Assembly (NCBI RefSeq): GCF_000614185.1
Contig: NZ_BAKM01000006.1
Span: 1-64,000, forward strand
Source: Phocaeicola sartorii JCM 17136 = DSM 21941
GTDB lineage: Bacteria > Bacteroidota > Bacteroidia > Bacteroidales > Bacteroidaceae
DNA length: 64,000 nt
Direction of reading: 5' to 3'
Part shown: positions 9,163-17,495 of the stretch, one piece after another
Layout: the number at the start of each line of letters is the position of its first letter
Numbering within the stretch: the first letter of the stretch is position 1
Program-made: the position numbers and the translations under genes
Notes under the pieces: generated by a model
Told to the model about the DNA's origin: nothing
Seen by the model: only the letters and a program-made list of their open reading frames with translations
Database searches by the model: none

Positions 9163-9170
9163 TAATTTTG
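9163..9170 (+). promoter_or_regulatory. -7 box of the DUF4827-glmM unit
   Basis: TAATTTTG matches TAnnTTTG. It is embraced by a short inverted repeat GGGGCA (9150-9155) / TGCCCC (9169-9174). It supports ATG 9194 as the start, since the longer frame from 9125 would begin upstream of the promoter. Confidence 0.5.
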
Positions 9171-9193
9171 CCCCGAATAATAACGGAATTAGA

Positions 9194-9829
9194 ATGAAGA
9201 AATTAGGTATATTGTTCGCATCAGTGTTTCTTTTGGGACTGGTCTTCCAGTCTTGCAATAATGGAAAGACTTATGCTGAAATGAAAGAAGAAGAGAGAGA
9301 GGCTATCAAGCGGTTTATTGAAAAAGAAGATATCAATGTAATCAGCTTTGACCAGTTCCAGGAACAGGATTCTACCACCAACGTAGATGAGAACCAGTTT
9401 GTCCTTTTCTCGGAGACCGGTGTCTATATGCAGATAGTGGAGGAAGGGAACGGTGAGCGTCTGAAGGACGGCCGCTATGAGATTCTGGCCCGCTATGTGG
9501 AAGAACAGATTACTTCGGATGGAACCGATTCTTTGTCCTGGAATACGGATTATGGCAATCCTAACATGGTTTATCCGGATGCCATGATGCTGACAAAAAG
9601 TGGAAAGTCTTTTTCGGCAACATTTACTACCGGTATCATGTATAACGCTTGGGGCACACCGTATGTACCATCCGGATGGTTAGTTCCATTCAATTATATA
9701 AAGGTCGGCAGGGAAATTTCCGGCCGTTCCAAGGTCAGATTGATCGTACCTCACAGTGAAGGGCAATCTGACGCTTCTGCTTCCGTCTATCCTTGTTACT
9801 ATGAAATAACTTATCAATTAGCACGATGA
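9194..9829 (+). CDS. DUF4827 (FKBP-like fold) lipoprotein
   Basis: 211 residues from ATG 9194. A signal peptide with lipobox (MKKLGILFASVFLLGLVFQSC) is followed by an acidic helical stretch (TYAEMKEEEREAIKRFIEKEDI) and a beta-rich C-terminal half (YEILARYVEEQITSDGTD, MLTKSGKSFSATFTTGIMYN, VRLIVPHSEGQ). This pattern is that of Bacteroidales DUF4827 proteins, related in fold to FKBP-type prolyl isomerases but without assigned activity. Its last four bases overlap the start of glmM (ATGA), so the two are translationally coupled. Location would be periplasmic, membrane-anchored. Confidence 0.8.
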   Translation: MKKLGILFASVFLLGLVFQSCNNGKTYAEMKEEEREAIKRFIEKEDINVISFDQFQEQDSTTNVDENQFVLFSETGVYMQIVEEGNGERLKDGRYEILARYVEEQITSDGTDSLSWNTDYGNPNMVYPDAMMLTKSGKSFSATFTTGIMYNAWGTPYVPSGWLVPFNYIKVGREISGRSKVRLIVPHSEGQSDASASVYPCYYEITYQLAR

Positions 9830-11214
9830 CATTAATTAAATCAATATCCGGAATTCGCGGAACTATCGGCGGACACGTGGGGGAAGGTTTGAACCCGCTG
9901 GATATAGTGAAATTCACATCAGCATACGCAACGCTGATACGTAAAACAACCACAGTAAAGAGCAACAAGATTGTAGTAGGCCGTGACGCACGTATCTCTG
10001 GCGAGATGGTGAAGAACGTGGTATGCGGTACTTTGATGGGCATGGGCTTTGATGTCGTGAACATCGGGCTGGCATCTACACCGACTACAGAACTGGCGGT
10101 TACCATGGAAGGAGCATGTGGCGGTATTATTCTGACTGCCAGTCATAACCCCAGACAATGGAACGCTTTGAAATTGCTGAATGAGCATGGGGAATTCCTG
10201 AACAAAGAAGAAGGAAATGAAGTGCTGCGCATTGCAGAAGCGGAAGCTTTTGACTTTGCTGATATCGACCATATCGGAAGTTATCGTGAGGACAATACCT
10301 ACAATCAGAAACATATAGATAGTGTTTTGGCTTTGAAATTGGTAGATGTGGATGCGATCCGTAAGGCTGATTTCCGTGTAGCTATAGATTGCGTAAATTC
10401 AGTTGGCGGTATTATCCTTCCGGAATTGTTGGAACGGTTGGGAGTGAAGCATGTAGAGAAGCTCTATTGTGAAGCGACCGGTGATTTCCAGCATAATCCG
10501 GAACCCTTGGAGAAGAATCTGGAGGATATCATGGGATTGATGGCCCAAGGCGGTTGTGATGTAGCTTTTGTTGTAGATCCGGACGTTGACCGTCTGGCTA
10601 TGATCTGCGAAGATGGAAAAATGTATGGTGAAGAATACACATTGGTGACCGTGGCAGATTATGTATTGAAACATACTCCTGGAAACACCGTTTCCAACTT
10701 GAGCTCTACCCGTGCTTTGCGTGATGTAACCCGTAAATATGGTTGTGAATACAATGCCTCGGCCGTAGGAGAAGTGAATGTGGTTACCAAGATGAAAGCA
10801 ACGAATGCAGTGATTGGCGGTGAAGGTAATGGTGGAGTCATTTATCCGGAAAGCCATTATGGACGTGACGCATTGGTGGGAATTGCTTTGTTCCTGAGTC
10901 ATTTAGCTCATGAAGGTAAAAAAGTAAGCGAGCTGCGTGCTTCTTATCCTCCTTATTTCATTGCCAAGAATCGCATTGATCTGACTCCGGAAACGGATGT
11001 GGACGCTATTCTGGCCAAGGTGAAGGAACTGTATAAGGATGAAGAGATAAACGACATAGACGGTGTGAAGATCGATTTCCCCGACAAGTGGGTACATTTG
11101 CGTAAGAGTAATACCGAACCTATTATCCGTGTCTATTCTGAGGCTGCGACCATGGAGGCTGCTGATGAAATAGGTCAGAAGATAATGGATGTGGTTTATA
11201 GTCTGGCGAAATAA
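9826..11214 (+). CDS. glmM: Phosphoglucosamine mutase (alpha-D-phosphohexomutase family)
   Basis: 462 residues. Motifs in order: substrate loop near the start (SISGIRGTIGG), active-site phosphoserine loop TASHNP at about 102-107, metal-binding DPDVDRL at about 246-252, sugar-recognition GEGNGG at about 331-336, and the C-terminal phosphate-binding RKSNTEPIIRV. The expected reaction is glucosamine 6-phosphate to glucosamine 1-phosphate, feeding UDP-GlcNAc for peptidoglycan and LPS. Length and the GEGNGG loop fit the Bacteroidetes GlmM group, but phosphoglucomutase/phosphomannomutase activity cannot be excluded from sequence. It is coupled by a 4-bp overlap to the DUF4827 lipoprotein gene. Confidence 0.88.
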   Translation: MTLIKSISGIRGTIGGHVGEGLNPLDIVKFTSAYATLIRKTTTVKSNKIVVGRDARISGEMVKNVVCGTLMGMGFDVVNIGLASTPTTELAVTMEGACGGIILTASHNPRQWNALKLLNEHGEFLNKEEGNEVLRIAEAEAFDFADIDHIGSYREDNTYNQKHIDSVLALKLVDVDAIRKADFRVAIDCVNSVGGIILPELLERLGVKHVEKLYCEATGDFQHNPEPLEKNLEDIMGLMAQGGCDVAFVVDPDVDRLAMICEDGKMYGEEYTLVTVADYVLKHTPGNTVSNLSSTRALRDVTRKYGCEYNASAVGEVNVVTKMKATNAVIGGEGNGGVIYPESHYGRDALVGIALFLSHLAHEGKKVSELRASYPPYFIAKNRIDLTPETDVDAILAKVKELYKDEEINDIDGVKIDFPDKWVHLRKSNTEPIIRVYSEAATMEAADEIGQKIMDVVYSLAK

Positions 11215-11238
11215 ATAGATTATTAATAGATTAAATTT

Positions 11239-11281
11239 GCCGTATTAAATGAGAGTATGTTTCATTTGATACGGCATTTTT
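11239..11281 (+). terminator. Rho-independent terminator of glmM
   Basis: GCCGTAT pairs with ATACGGC, extended by AAATGA/TCATTT, and is followed by ATTTTT. It sits 25 bp after the glmM stop. Confidence 0.75.
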
Positions 11282-11432
11282 AGTTGAGTGGAAGAAATAC
11301 GAGGAAAAAGATAGATATGCAGTTGGGCAGCTCATGGGTTGGGGCTGTGAACCCGAAAGAATGACTGGTGGAAATGTGGGTGGACTGGGTGAAGTATTAC
11401 GAGAAACGCTGAATGCTGTTTGTCGGGAAACA

Positions 11433-11460
11433 GGGGGCTGTTCAATGTTGGACAGCCCCC
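11433..11460 (+). terminator. Second hairpin before the xylan locus
   Basis: GGGGGCTGTTC and GACAGCCCCC form a GC-rich stem. The interval 11282-11432 before it has no supported gene; a 77-codon minus-strand frame there is low-complexity and unrecognised. Confidence 0.5.
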
Positions 11461-11495
11461 CCATTCTATTTAATTAGAAGGCAAATAGGGCTTGA

Positions 11496-11565
11496 TGTAA
11501 CATCATCAAAGAAAAATGTTACAGGCGGAGCGTGTCTGTTCTGCCTGTAAAGATGCGTGTATCAT
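11496..11565 (+). promoter_or_regulatory. Putative HTCS operator of xylan unit 1 (21-bp-period TGTAAC repeats)
   Basis: TGTAACAT (11496), TGTTACAG (11517), a degenerate TGTTCTGC (11537) and TGTATCAT (11558) recur every 20-21 bp. The last copy lies in AAAGATGCGTGTATCAT (11549-11565), a 17-mer repeated exactly at 15615-15631. From TGTATCAT to the -7 box is 37 bp, the same as in unit 2. Confidence 0.65.
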
Positions 11566-11594
11566 TGTGATTACAGGATTCATAAAGCTTTGTG

Positions 11595-11602
11595 TACTTT
11601 TG
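11595..11602 (+). promoter_or_regulatory. -7 box of xylan unit 1
   Basis: TACTTTTG matches TAnnTTTG. There is no clear -33 element; the repeat array sits where an activator would replace it. Confidence 0.6.
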
Positions 11603-11724
11603 TTTTCTAAAGATTGGAGCAGGGACAACATTTTGTTTAGCTCATTTTTGTTTTCAATAGGCGTAAAGTAATTCCAGCCAATGGATGGAATTACTTTTAT
11701 GGAAGATATTTTAATGTAATAACC

Positions 11725-13217
11725 ATGAATACACAAAGTCAAAAAGTTTCGATGGCCGAGAAAATCGGTTACAGCCTGGGGGATTGCTCGGCTAATCTGG
11801 TCTTCCAGATGATGATGATTTATCAGACAAAGTTTTATACGGACATATTCGGTCTGGAAGGTGCCATTGCCGGTACGGTGATGTTGGTGGCGCGTATCAC
11901 GGATGCCTTTGTCGATCCTACAGTGGGGTTATTGAGCGACCGTACCAAGACACGTTTCGGGAAATATCGTCCGTGGGTGCTTTGGACCGCATTGCCTTTC
12001 ATGGTCTTTTATGTGTTGGCTTTCTATAATCCGGGCATTGAAGATAAAGGACTGGTAGCATTGTATGCTACGCTGTCTTATACCTTGCTGATGAGTCTTT
12101 ACTCTTTTAACAATACGCCGTATGCTTCTTTGGGCGGAGTGATGTCCGGTGATATAAAGGAACGTACCAGTATCACTTCCATTCGTTTTGTGGCGGCCAC
12201 CATTGCCCAGTTTGTGGTACAGGGACTTACGCTTCCTTTGGTAAGCAAGTTTTCGGATGGTGGGGACAAGGCGCACGGCTGGTTATGTACCATTGCCTTG
12301 TTCGCTTGTATCGGGCTTGTCTTTTTGGTCATCACTTTCTTCTCGGCCCGTGAGCGCATAGAGCCGCCTGCCAGCCAAAAGACAGATATGCGTCAGGACA
12401 TAAAGGATGTGTTTGGCAGTCTTCCTTGGCGGGCAATGTTCATTCTGACACTGTTCGTTTTCACTACGCTTGCCATGTGGGGCAGTGCCATGAACTATTA
12501 TTTTGAGAATTATGTGGATGCCGGAGCATTGTATGCCTTTCTTGACCGTCTGGGATTGGTGGCAATGGAAACGGATGGCAGCGTGGGGTATGCTGTGTTG
12601 AATGCTTTCGGACTGGTAGTCAATTCTTCCGATAAGGCATAGAGGTAGGATTTGGAGTGTTTAATATGTTGGGAGCACTTGTCCAGTTCTTTGGGGTGAT
12701 TTTCTTGTCCGGCTTTTTGGCAAACCGTTACGGTAAGAAACGCGTCTTTATCGTTTGCCTCTCGCTTACGGCCCTTTTTACAGCTTTGTTCTATTTTCCG
12801 GGAAAAGCGGATGTGGAAACGATGTTTGTACTGAATTTCCTGAAGAGTCTGGCATACGCGCCGACTGTTCCTTTGTTGTGGGCGATGATTGCGGATGTAG
12901 CCGACTATTCGGAATATAAAAATTACCGTCGCGCCACAGGCTTTGTGTTTGCAGGTGTAGTCTTTGCCTTGAAGGCCGGGCTGGGCATCGGTGGGGCCAT
13001 CCTGGGATTTCTGCTTTCAGGATTTGGGTATGTGTCCGGTATCGGGGCGGAACAAAGCGATACGGCCATTATGGGAATCGTGCTTTCCTCCAGTCTGATT
13101 CCGGCTCTGATATTTGGAATGGGAGTAGCTGCTTTATGCTTCTATCCTATTACAAAAAAATACAACGAACAGATGCAGGCGGAACTTGCCGACCGTCGCA
13201 GTAAGGCTGGTTATTAA
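11725..13217 (+). CDS. MFS sugar:cation symporter (GPH family) of the xylan locus, frameshifted in this sequence
   Basis: Two frames join near 12640. The first begins MNTQSQKVSMAEKIGYSLGDCSANLVFQ and carries the GPH-type motif DAFVDPTVGLLSDRTKTRFGKYRPW. The second continues FGVFNMLGALVQFFGVIFLSGFLANRYGKKRVF and ends in the last helices. Restoring one base in GCATAGAGG closes the frame (about 497 residues, 12 predicted helices). Glycoside-pentoside-hexuronide symporters import xylosides and similar oligomers across the inner membrane. It is the first gene of unit 1 and is followed 39 bp later by the GH10 gene, so it probably imports the xylo-oligosaccharides released in the periplasm. The insert between helices at about 270-310 is longer than in short family members. 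Confidence 0.88.
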
Positions 13218-13256
13218 TGAAAAAGAACAAATTATTTACCTTAAAAACTTTGTAAT

Positions 13257-14384
13257 ATGAAAATAAGATATGTAACATTATTGGCTGCCATAGCCGGATT
13301 AATGGTCGCTTGCGGCAATGACCGGAAGGCCGGTATGCAGCCGGAACCTTCGCTGAAGGAAGCAGCCTCGGGCAAGTTTCTGATGGGGGTAGCGTTGAAT
13401 GTACGTCAGGCGGCAGGTCAGGATACTTGTGCATCGAAAGTGGTAAAACGCCATTTTAATTCCATTGTGGCCGAGAATTGCATGAAATGCGAAGTGATTC
13501 ATCCGGAGGAAGACCGTTTTGATTTTACGGAAGCGGACCGGCTGGTTCGTTTTGGCGAGGAGAACGATATGGCTGTTATCGGGCATTGCCTTATCTGGCA
13601 TTCACAGCTGGCACCTTGGTTCTGTGTGGACGAACAAGGAAAAACAGTAAGTGCCGACCTCTTGAAGGAGCGTATAAAAAAACATATCCAGACTATTGTG
13701 ACACACTATAAAGGGCGTATAAAGGGCTGGGATGTGTTGAATGAAGCCATTGAATCGGACGGCTCCTGGCGTAAATCTCCTTTTTACGAGATATTAGGCG
13801 AAGAGTACATCCCGCTTATTTTTCAGTATGCTCATGAAGCAGATCCGGAAGCCGAACTTTACTATAATGATTATGGCATGGACGGGAAGGCTAAGCGTGA
13901 CAAAGTAGTAGAATTGGTAAAGATGCTGAAAGACCGTGGACTGCGCATCGACGCGGTAGGTATGCAGGGACACATGGGAATGGATTATCCGTCGGTGTCC
14001 GAGTTTGAAGCCAGTATGCTGGCATTTGCTGCTGCCGGAGTGAAGGTGATGGTAACCGAATGGGACATGAGTGCATTGCCCACGGCACGGATGGGAGCCA
14101 ATATTTCGGACACGGTGTCTTATAAACAATCCCTGAATCCCTATCCCGACGGTTTGCCCGACTCTGTGTCTGTGGCATGGAACAACCGGATGAAGGAGTT
14201 TTTCGGTCTTTTCCTGAAACATTCGGATATCATTACCCGTGTGACGGTGTGGGGGGTGACGGACGGTGACTCATGGAAGAATAATTTCCCTGTGCCCGGA
14301 CGTGTGGATTATCCTTTATTGTTCGACCGTGATTGCCGGCCGAAACCTTTTGTGGAAGAACTGATTGGAAAACAGAACATTTAA
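13257..14384 (+). CDS. GH10 endo-1,4-beta-xylanase, lipoprotein
   Basis: 375 residues with a lipoprotein signal ([19 protein letters not shown]). The GH10 barrel shows [20 protein letters not shown], the [14 protein letters not shown] strand, the acid/base glutamate in WDVLNEAIE (about residue 163), and the nucleophile glutamate in VMVTEWDMS (about residue 268). The WGVTDGDSW motif is near the end. All catalytic residues are intact, and no carbohydrate-binding insert is seen. It would cut the xylan backbone or long xylo-oligomers and is membrane-anchored, either surface or periplasmic. It lies between the symporter and a signal-less GH43 in unit 1. Confidence 0.95.
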   Translation: MKIRYVTLLAAIAGLMVACGNDRKAGMQPEPSLKEAASGKFLMGVALNVRQAAGQDTCASKVVKRHFNSIVAENCMKCEVIHPEEDRFDFTEADRLVRFGEENDMAVIGHCLIWHSQLAPWFCVDEQGKTVSADLLKERIKKHIQTIVTHYKGRIKGWDVLNEAIESDGSWRKSPFYEILGEEYIPLIFQYAHEADPEAELYYNDYGMDGKAKRDKVVELVKMLKDRGLRIDAVGMQGHMGMDYPSVSEFEASMLAFAAAGVKVMVTEWDMSALPTARMGANISDTVSYKQSLNPYPDGLPDSVSVAWNNRMKEFFGLFLKHSDIITRVTVWGVTDGDSWKNNFPVPGRVDYPLLFDRDCRPKPFVEELIGKQNI

Positions 14385-14396
14385 TAACGTAACGAT

Positions 14397-15368
14397 ATGG
14401 AAAAGAAATTCAGATACTTGGTGCCCGGAGACTATATGGCAGATCCTGCCGTACATGTTTTTGACGGAAAGCTTTACATTTATCCTTCTCATGACCGCGA
14501 GAGCGGAGTGGAGGAGAATGACAATGGTGATCATTTTGACATGTGTGACTATCATGTCTTTTCTACAGAAGATGTGATGAACGGAACAGTGACCGATCAC
14601 GGAGTCGTACTGAAAGTTTCGGATATCCCTTGGGCCGGGCGTCAGTTGTGGGATTGTGATGTGGCTCGTAAAAACGGGAACTATTATATGTATTTTCCAT
14701 TGAAGGACCGGAACGACATCTTCCGTATCGGCGTGGCGGTGAGCGATTGCCCCGAAGGGCCGTTCATTCCCCAGCCCGATCCCATGCGTGGAAGCTACAG
14801 TATAGATCCGGCGGTATTTGATGATGGTAATGGGAACTATTATATGTATTTCGGCGGTTTATGGGGAGGGCAGCTTCAGCGTTATCGCAACAACAAAGCA
14901 TTGGAGTGTGCGGCTTTTCCGGCTGATGGTGAACCGGCTTTGCCTTCACGTGTGGTGAAACTTTCGGACGATATGCTTCAGTTTGCCGAAGAGCCGCGGC
15001 CTTTGGTTATTCTGGATGAACACGGACAGCCGTTGACTGCCGGTGACAATGCGCGTCGCTTTTTCGAGGCTTCATGGATGCACAAGTACAACGGGAAATA
15101 TTATTTTTCTTATTCCACGGGAGATACTCATCTGCTTTGCTATGCCACAGGAGATAATCCGTATGGCCCGTTCACTTATCAAGGGGTCATTTTGCAGCCT
15201 GTGGTGGGTTGGACTACTCATCATGCCATTGTGGAATACAAAGGAAAATGGTATCTGTTTCACCACGATTGTGTCCCTTCGGGGGGAACCACTTGGTTGC
15301 GCAGCCTGAAGGTATGCGAATTGGAGTACGATGCGGAAGGGAAAATAAAGACCATAGAATCTGTCTGA
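14397..15368 (+). CDS. xsa: GH43 beta-xylosidase/alpha-L-arabinofuranosidase, probably cytoplasmic
   Basis: 323 residues, no signal peptide (MEKKFRYLVPGDYMADPAVHVFDGK). The five-bladed propeller residues are intact: base aspartate in ADPAVHV, pKa-modulating aspartate in SIDPAVFDDG, and acid glutamate in FFEASWMHKYNGKYYFSYS. Length, lack of a signal and position next to a GH10 xylanase match the bifunctional xylosidase-arabinosidase (xsa) described in Bacteroides ovatus; the symbol is by analogy. It would hydrolyse imported xylo- and arabinoxylo-oligomers to xylose and arabinose. It is the last gene of unit 1, 12 bp after GH10, and is followed by a strong terminator. Confidence 0.9.
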   Translation: MEKKFRYLVPGDYMADPAVHVFDGKLYIYPSHDRESGVEENDNGDHFDMCDYHVFSTEDVMNGTVTDHGVVLKVSDIPWAGRQLWDCDVARKNGNYYMYFPLKDRNDIFRIGVAVSDCPEGPFIPQPDPMRGSYSIDPAVFDDGNGNYYMYFGGLWGGQLQRYRNNKALECAAFPADGEPALPSRVVKLSDDMLQFAEEPRPLVILDEHGQPLTAGDNARRFFEASWMHKYNGKYYFSYSTGDTHLLCYATGDNPYGPFTYQGVILQPVVGWTTHHAIVEYKGKWYLFHHDCVPSGGTTWLRSLKVCELEYDAEGKIKTIESV

Positions 15369-15433
15369 AAAGAAATCAGTGATACATCATCCGGACAGAT
15401 TGGACCGCTTGCTTTGCCGGGCATTGTCCAAAC

Positions 15434-15486
15434 AGACCGTTTGCAGGAATCCCTTCATTGTCCGGGACTTGCAAACGGTCTTTTTA
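15434..15486 (+). terminator. Terminator of xylan unit 1
   Basis: AGACCGTTTGCA (15434-15445) and TGCAAACGGTCT (15470-15481) form a 12-bp stem followed by TTTTTA. Confidence 0.85.
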
Positions 15487-15560
15487 TATCCGTGCTCTTC
15501 AATTACAATATCTGGTGATGTAATTGTAATTTATTGTAATATAGGATGTTATGTGTGTAT

Positions 15561-15631
15561 TGTAACGCAAATAAAGATTCATGTAACACGTTTGAAGCAA
15601 GATGTAACTCTACGAAAGATGCGTGTATCAT
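15561..15631 (+). promoter_or_regulatory. Putative HTCS operator of xylan unit 2 (four repeats with exact 21-bp period)
   Basis: TGTAACGC (15561), TGTAACAC (15582), TGTAACTC (15603) and TGTATCAT (15624) are spaced exactly 21 bp apart. The last is within the 17-mer shared exactly with 11549-11565. It is 37 bp from TGTATCAT to the -7 box. The layout suits an AraC-type DNA-binding domain, which contacts two major grooves per half-site and binds direct repeats on one DNA face. Confidence 0.75.
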
Positions 15632-15660
15632 GCAGAGAATCCATATTCGGTGACACTTTC

Positions 15661-15668
15661 TATATTTG
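15661..15668 (+). promoter_or_regulatory. -7 box of xylan unit 2
   Basis: TATATTTG matches TAnnTTTG, 49 bp before ATG 15717. This favours 15717 over an in-frame start at 15666, which overlaps the box. Confidence 0.65.
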
Positions 15669-15716
15669 CGTCTGAAATCCGTAAAGGAATTGGTCAATTA
15701 TAATACTAGAAAGACA

Positions 15717-17453
15717 ATGAAACAAAAACAAAATCTGAAAAGATGGTCGGGCGTACTGATCGCTTTAGGGGTGTTGGGCTCCTCCTTAACCTCATGTAGT
15801 TCGATAAAGAAAGGAAACGATTTGCCTGTTGTAGGAAAGTCTGTCGCTCTTTTCGATTACTTTAATTATAGAGGTGAGGATGATGTTTATATTTCCAATC
15901 CGCTTCCGGGGGACGATTATTTTTATAATCCCATTCTGCCGGGATGGTATTCCGATCCCAGCATTTGCACCAATGGCGAAGGCGATTATTTTCTGGCTGC
16001 TTCCACCTTTACTTATTATCCGGGTGTGCCTCTTTTCCACAGCAAGGACTTGGTGAACTGGAAGCAGGTGGGGCATATCTTGAATCGTCCTTCTCAATTA
16101 GTCAACATGGAGGGGCAACACGTAAGCGGAGGAATCTTTGCCCCGGCCATATCTTACAACCCGCATAACAAGACTTATTATATGGTTACTACCAATGTAG
16201 GTGCCGGAAACTTCTTTGTGAAGACACAAGATCCTTTTGGCGAATGGTCTGATCCTATTATGTTGCCCGAAGTGACAGGCATTGATCCCTCTTTCTTTTT
16301 CGATGAAGATGGGAAAGCCTACATTGTCAATAACGATGACGCGCCGGACAACAAGCCCGAATACAGTGGGCATCGTACCATCCGTGTGCAGGAATTTGAT
16401 GTGAATGCGGACAAGACGGTGGGTCCGCGCAAGATTCTGGTGAACAAGGGAGCTCGTCCGGAGGACAAGCCCATCTGGATTGAAGGTCCGCACCTTTATA
16501 AAATAAACGGAAACTACTTCCTGATGTCTGCCGAGGGTGGAACAGCCGGATGGCATTCGGAAGTGATTTTCCGTGGTGATTCTCCGACGGGCAAATTCAC
16601 ACCGTGGAAGAACAACCCTATTCTGACCCAGCGTCAGCTGGATGCGGAGCGTCCCAATCCGGTGACATGCGCCGGACATGCCGACTTGGTTCAAACCCGG
16701 GAAGGGGATTGGTGGGCGGTCTTTCTGGCTTGCCGTCCCATAAACAATACGTTCGAGAATTTAGGACGTGAGACTTTTATGATGCCCGTCAAGTGGAGTG
16801 AGGATGGTTTCCCCTATATGACGCAAGGAGATGATCTGGTACCGGTCATTGTCCGCCGCGAAGGAGTGAAGCGTGACGAATCCGCCACCTTTGGAAACTT
16901 TGAAGTAAATGACGGTTTCGACGGACAAACATTGGGCATGGAATGGATGACCTTGCGTGCTCCTGCTACCGGACTTTACTCGCTTTCCCAGACTCCGGGT
17001 TATCTCACTTTGAAATGCGATTCAGTCAGTGCTTCCGAAAAGAAGGTACCGGCTTTTGTCTGCCGCCGGTTGCAGCATCATAAGTTCGAATGCAGCACAC
17101 GTATGCTGTTCTGTCCGCAGAGCAAGGCAGAGCAGGCGGGCATATTGTTGTTCAAGGACGAAAAGCATCAATATTTCCTGGCTGTAGGCAGGGATGACCA
17201 AGGTGAATGTATTTCCCTCAGGCAGATAGGCGATGGGGAAAGCAAGACGCTGGCTTCCGTCCGCCTGGACGACGGAGGAGTGATTACCGACCTGAAGGTG
17301 GTTTCGCGCGGAACACATTATGATTTCTACTATGCTCGCCAGGAAGGTGGGTGGAACGTGTTGTGCAGGAACGTGGATGCCGGGTATCTGTCAACGGCTA
17401 CTGCCGGAGGTTTTACCGGAACAACGATAGGCATGTATGCCACATCAAAATAA
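15717..17453 (+). CDS. GH43 beta-xylosidase/arabinofuranosidase lipoprotein with C-terminal beta-sandwich
   Basis: 578 residues from ATG 15717. A lipoprotein signal ends GSSLTSC. The GH43 propeller at about 55-370 has base aspartate in GWYSDPSICT, second aspartate in GIDPSFFFDEDG and acid glutamate in WIEGPHLYKINGNYF. The C-terminal about 190 residues (NFEVNDGFDGQTLGMEWMTLRAP to ATSK) are the concanavalin-like beta-sandwich common in long GH43 proteins. It is the first gene of the unit encoding SusC and SusD, so it is probably surface- or periplasm-anchored and trims arabinosyl or xylosyl units from bound xylan. The substrate cannot be fixed from sequence. Confidence 0.9.
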   Translation: MKQKQNLKRWSGVLIALGVLGSSLTSCSSIKKGNDLPVVGKSVALFDYFNYRGEDDVYISNPLPGDDYFYNPILPGWYSDPSICTNGEGDYFLAASTFTYYPGVPLFHSKDLVNWKQVGHILNRPSQLVNMEGQHVSGGIFAPAISYNPHNKTYYMVTTNVGAGNFFVKTQDPFGEWSDPIMLPEVTGIDPSFFFDEDGKAYIVNNDDAPDNKPEYSGHRTIRVQEFDVNADKTVGPRKILVNKGARPEDKPIWIEGPHLYKINGNYFLMSAEGGTAGWHSEVIFRGDSPTGKFTPWKNNPILTQRQLDAERPNPVTCAGHADLVQTREGDWWAVFLACRPINNTFENLGRETFMMPVKWSEDGFPYMTQGDDLVPVIVRREGVKRDESATFGNFEVNDGFDGQTLGMEWMTLRAPATGLYSLSQTPGYLTLKCDSVSASEKKVPAFVCRRLQHHKFECSTRMLFCPQSKAEQAGILLFKDEKHQYFLAVGRDDQGECISLRQIGDGESKTLASVRLDDGGVITDLKVVSRGTHYDFYYARQEGGWNVLCRNVDAGYLSTATAGGFTGTTIGMYATSK

Positions 17454-17495
17454 GTAACTGATTAAATTTTTTGTATAACTTAAATTAATGTCTTA

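Noticed and set aside
11231..11464. 77-codon minus-strand frame between glmM and the xylan locus
   Set aside because: Spans two terminator hairpins and is low complexity (Ser/Pro-rich), as expected for a shadow of GC-rich hairpins.
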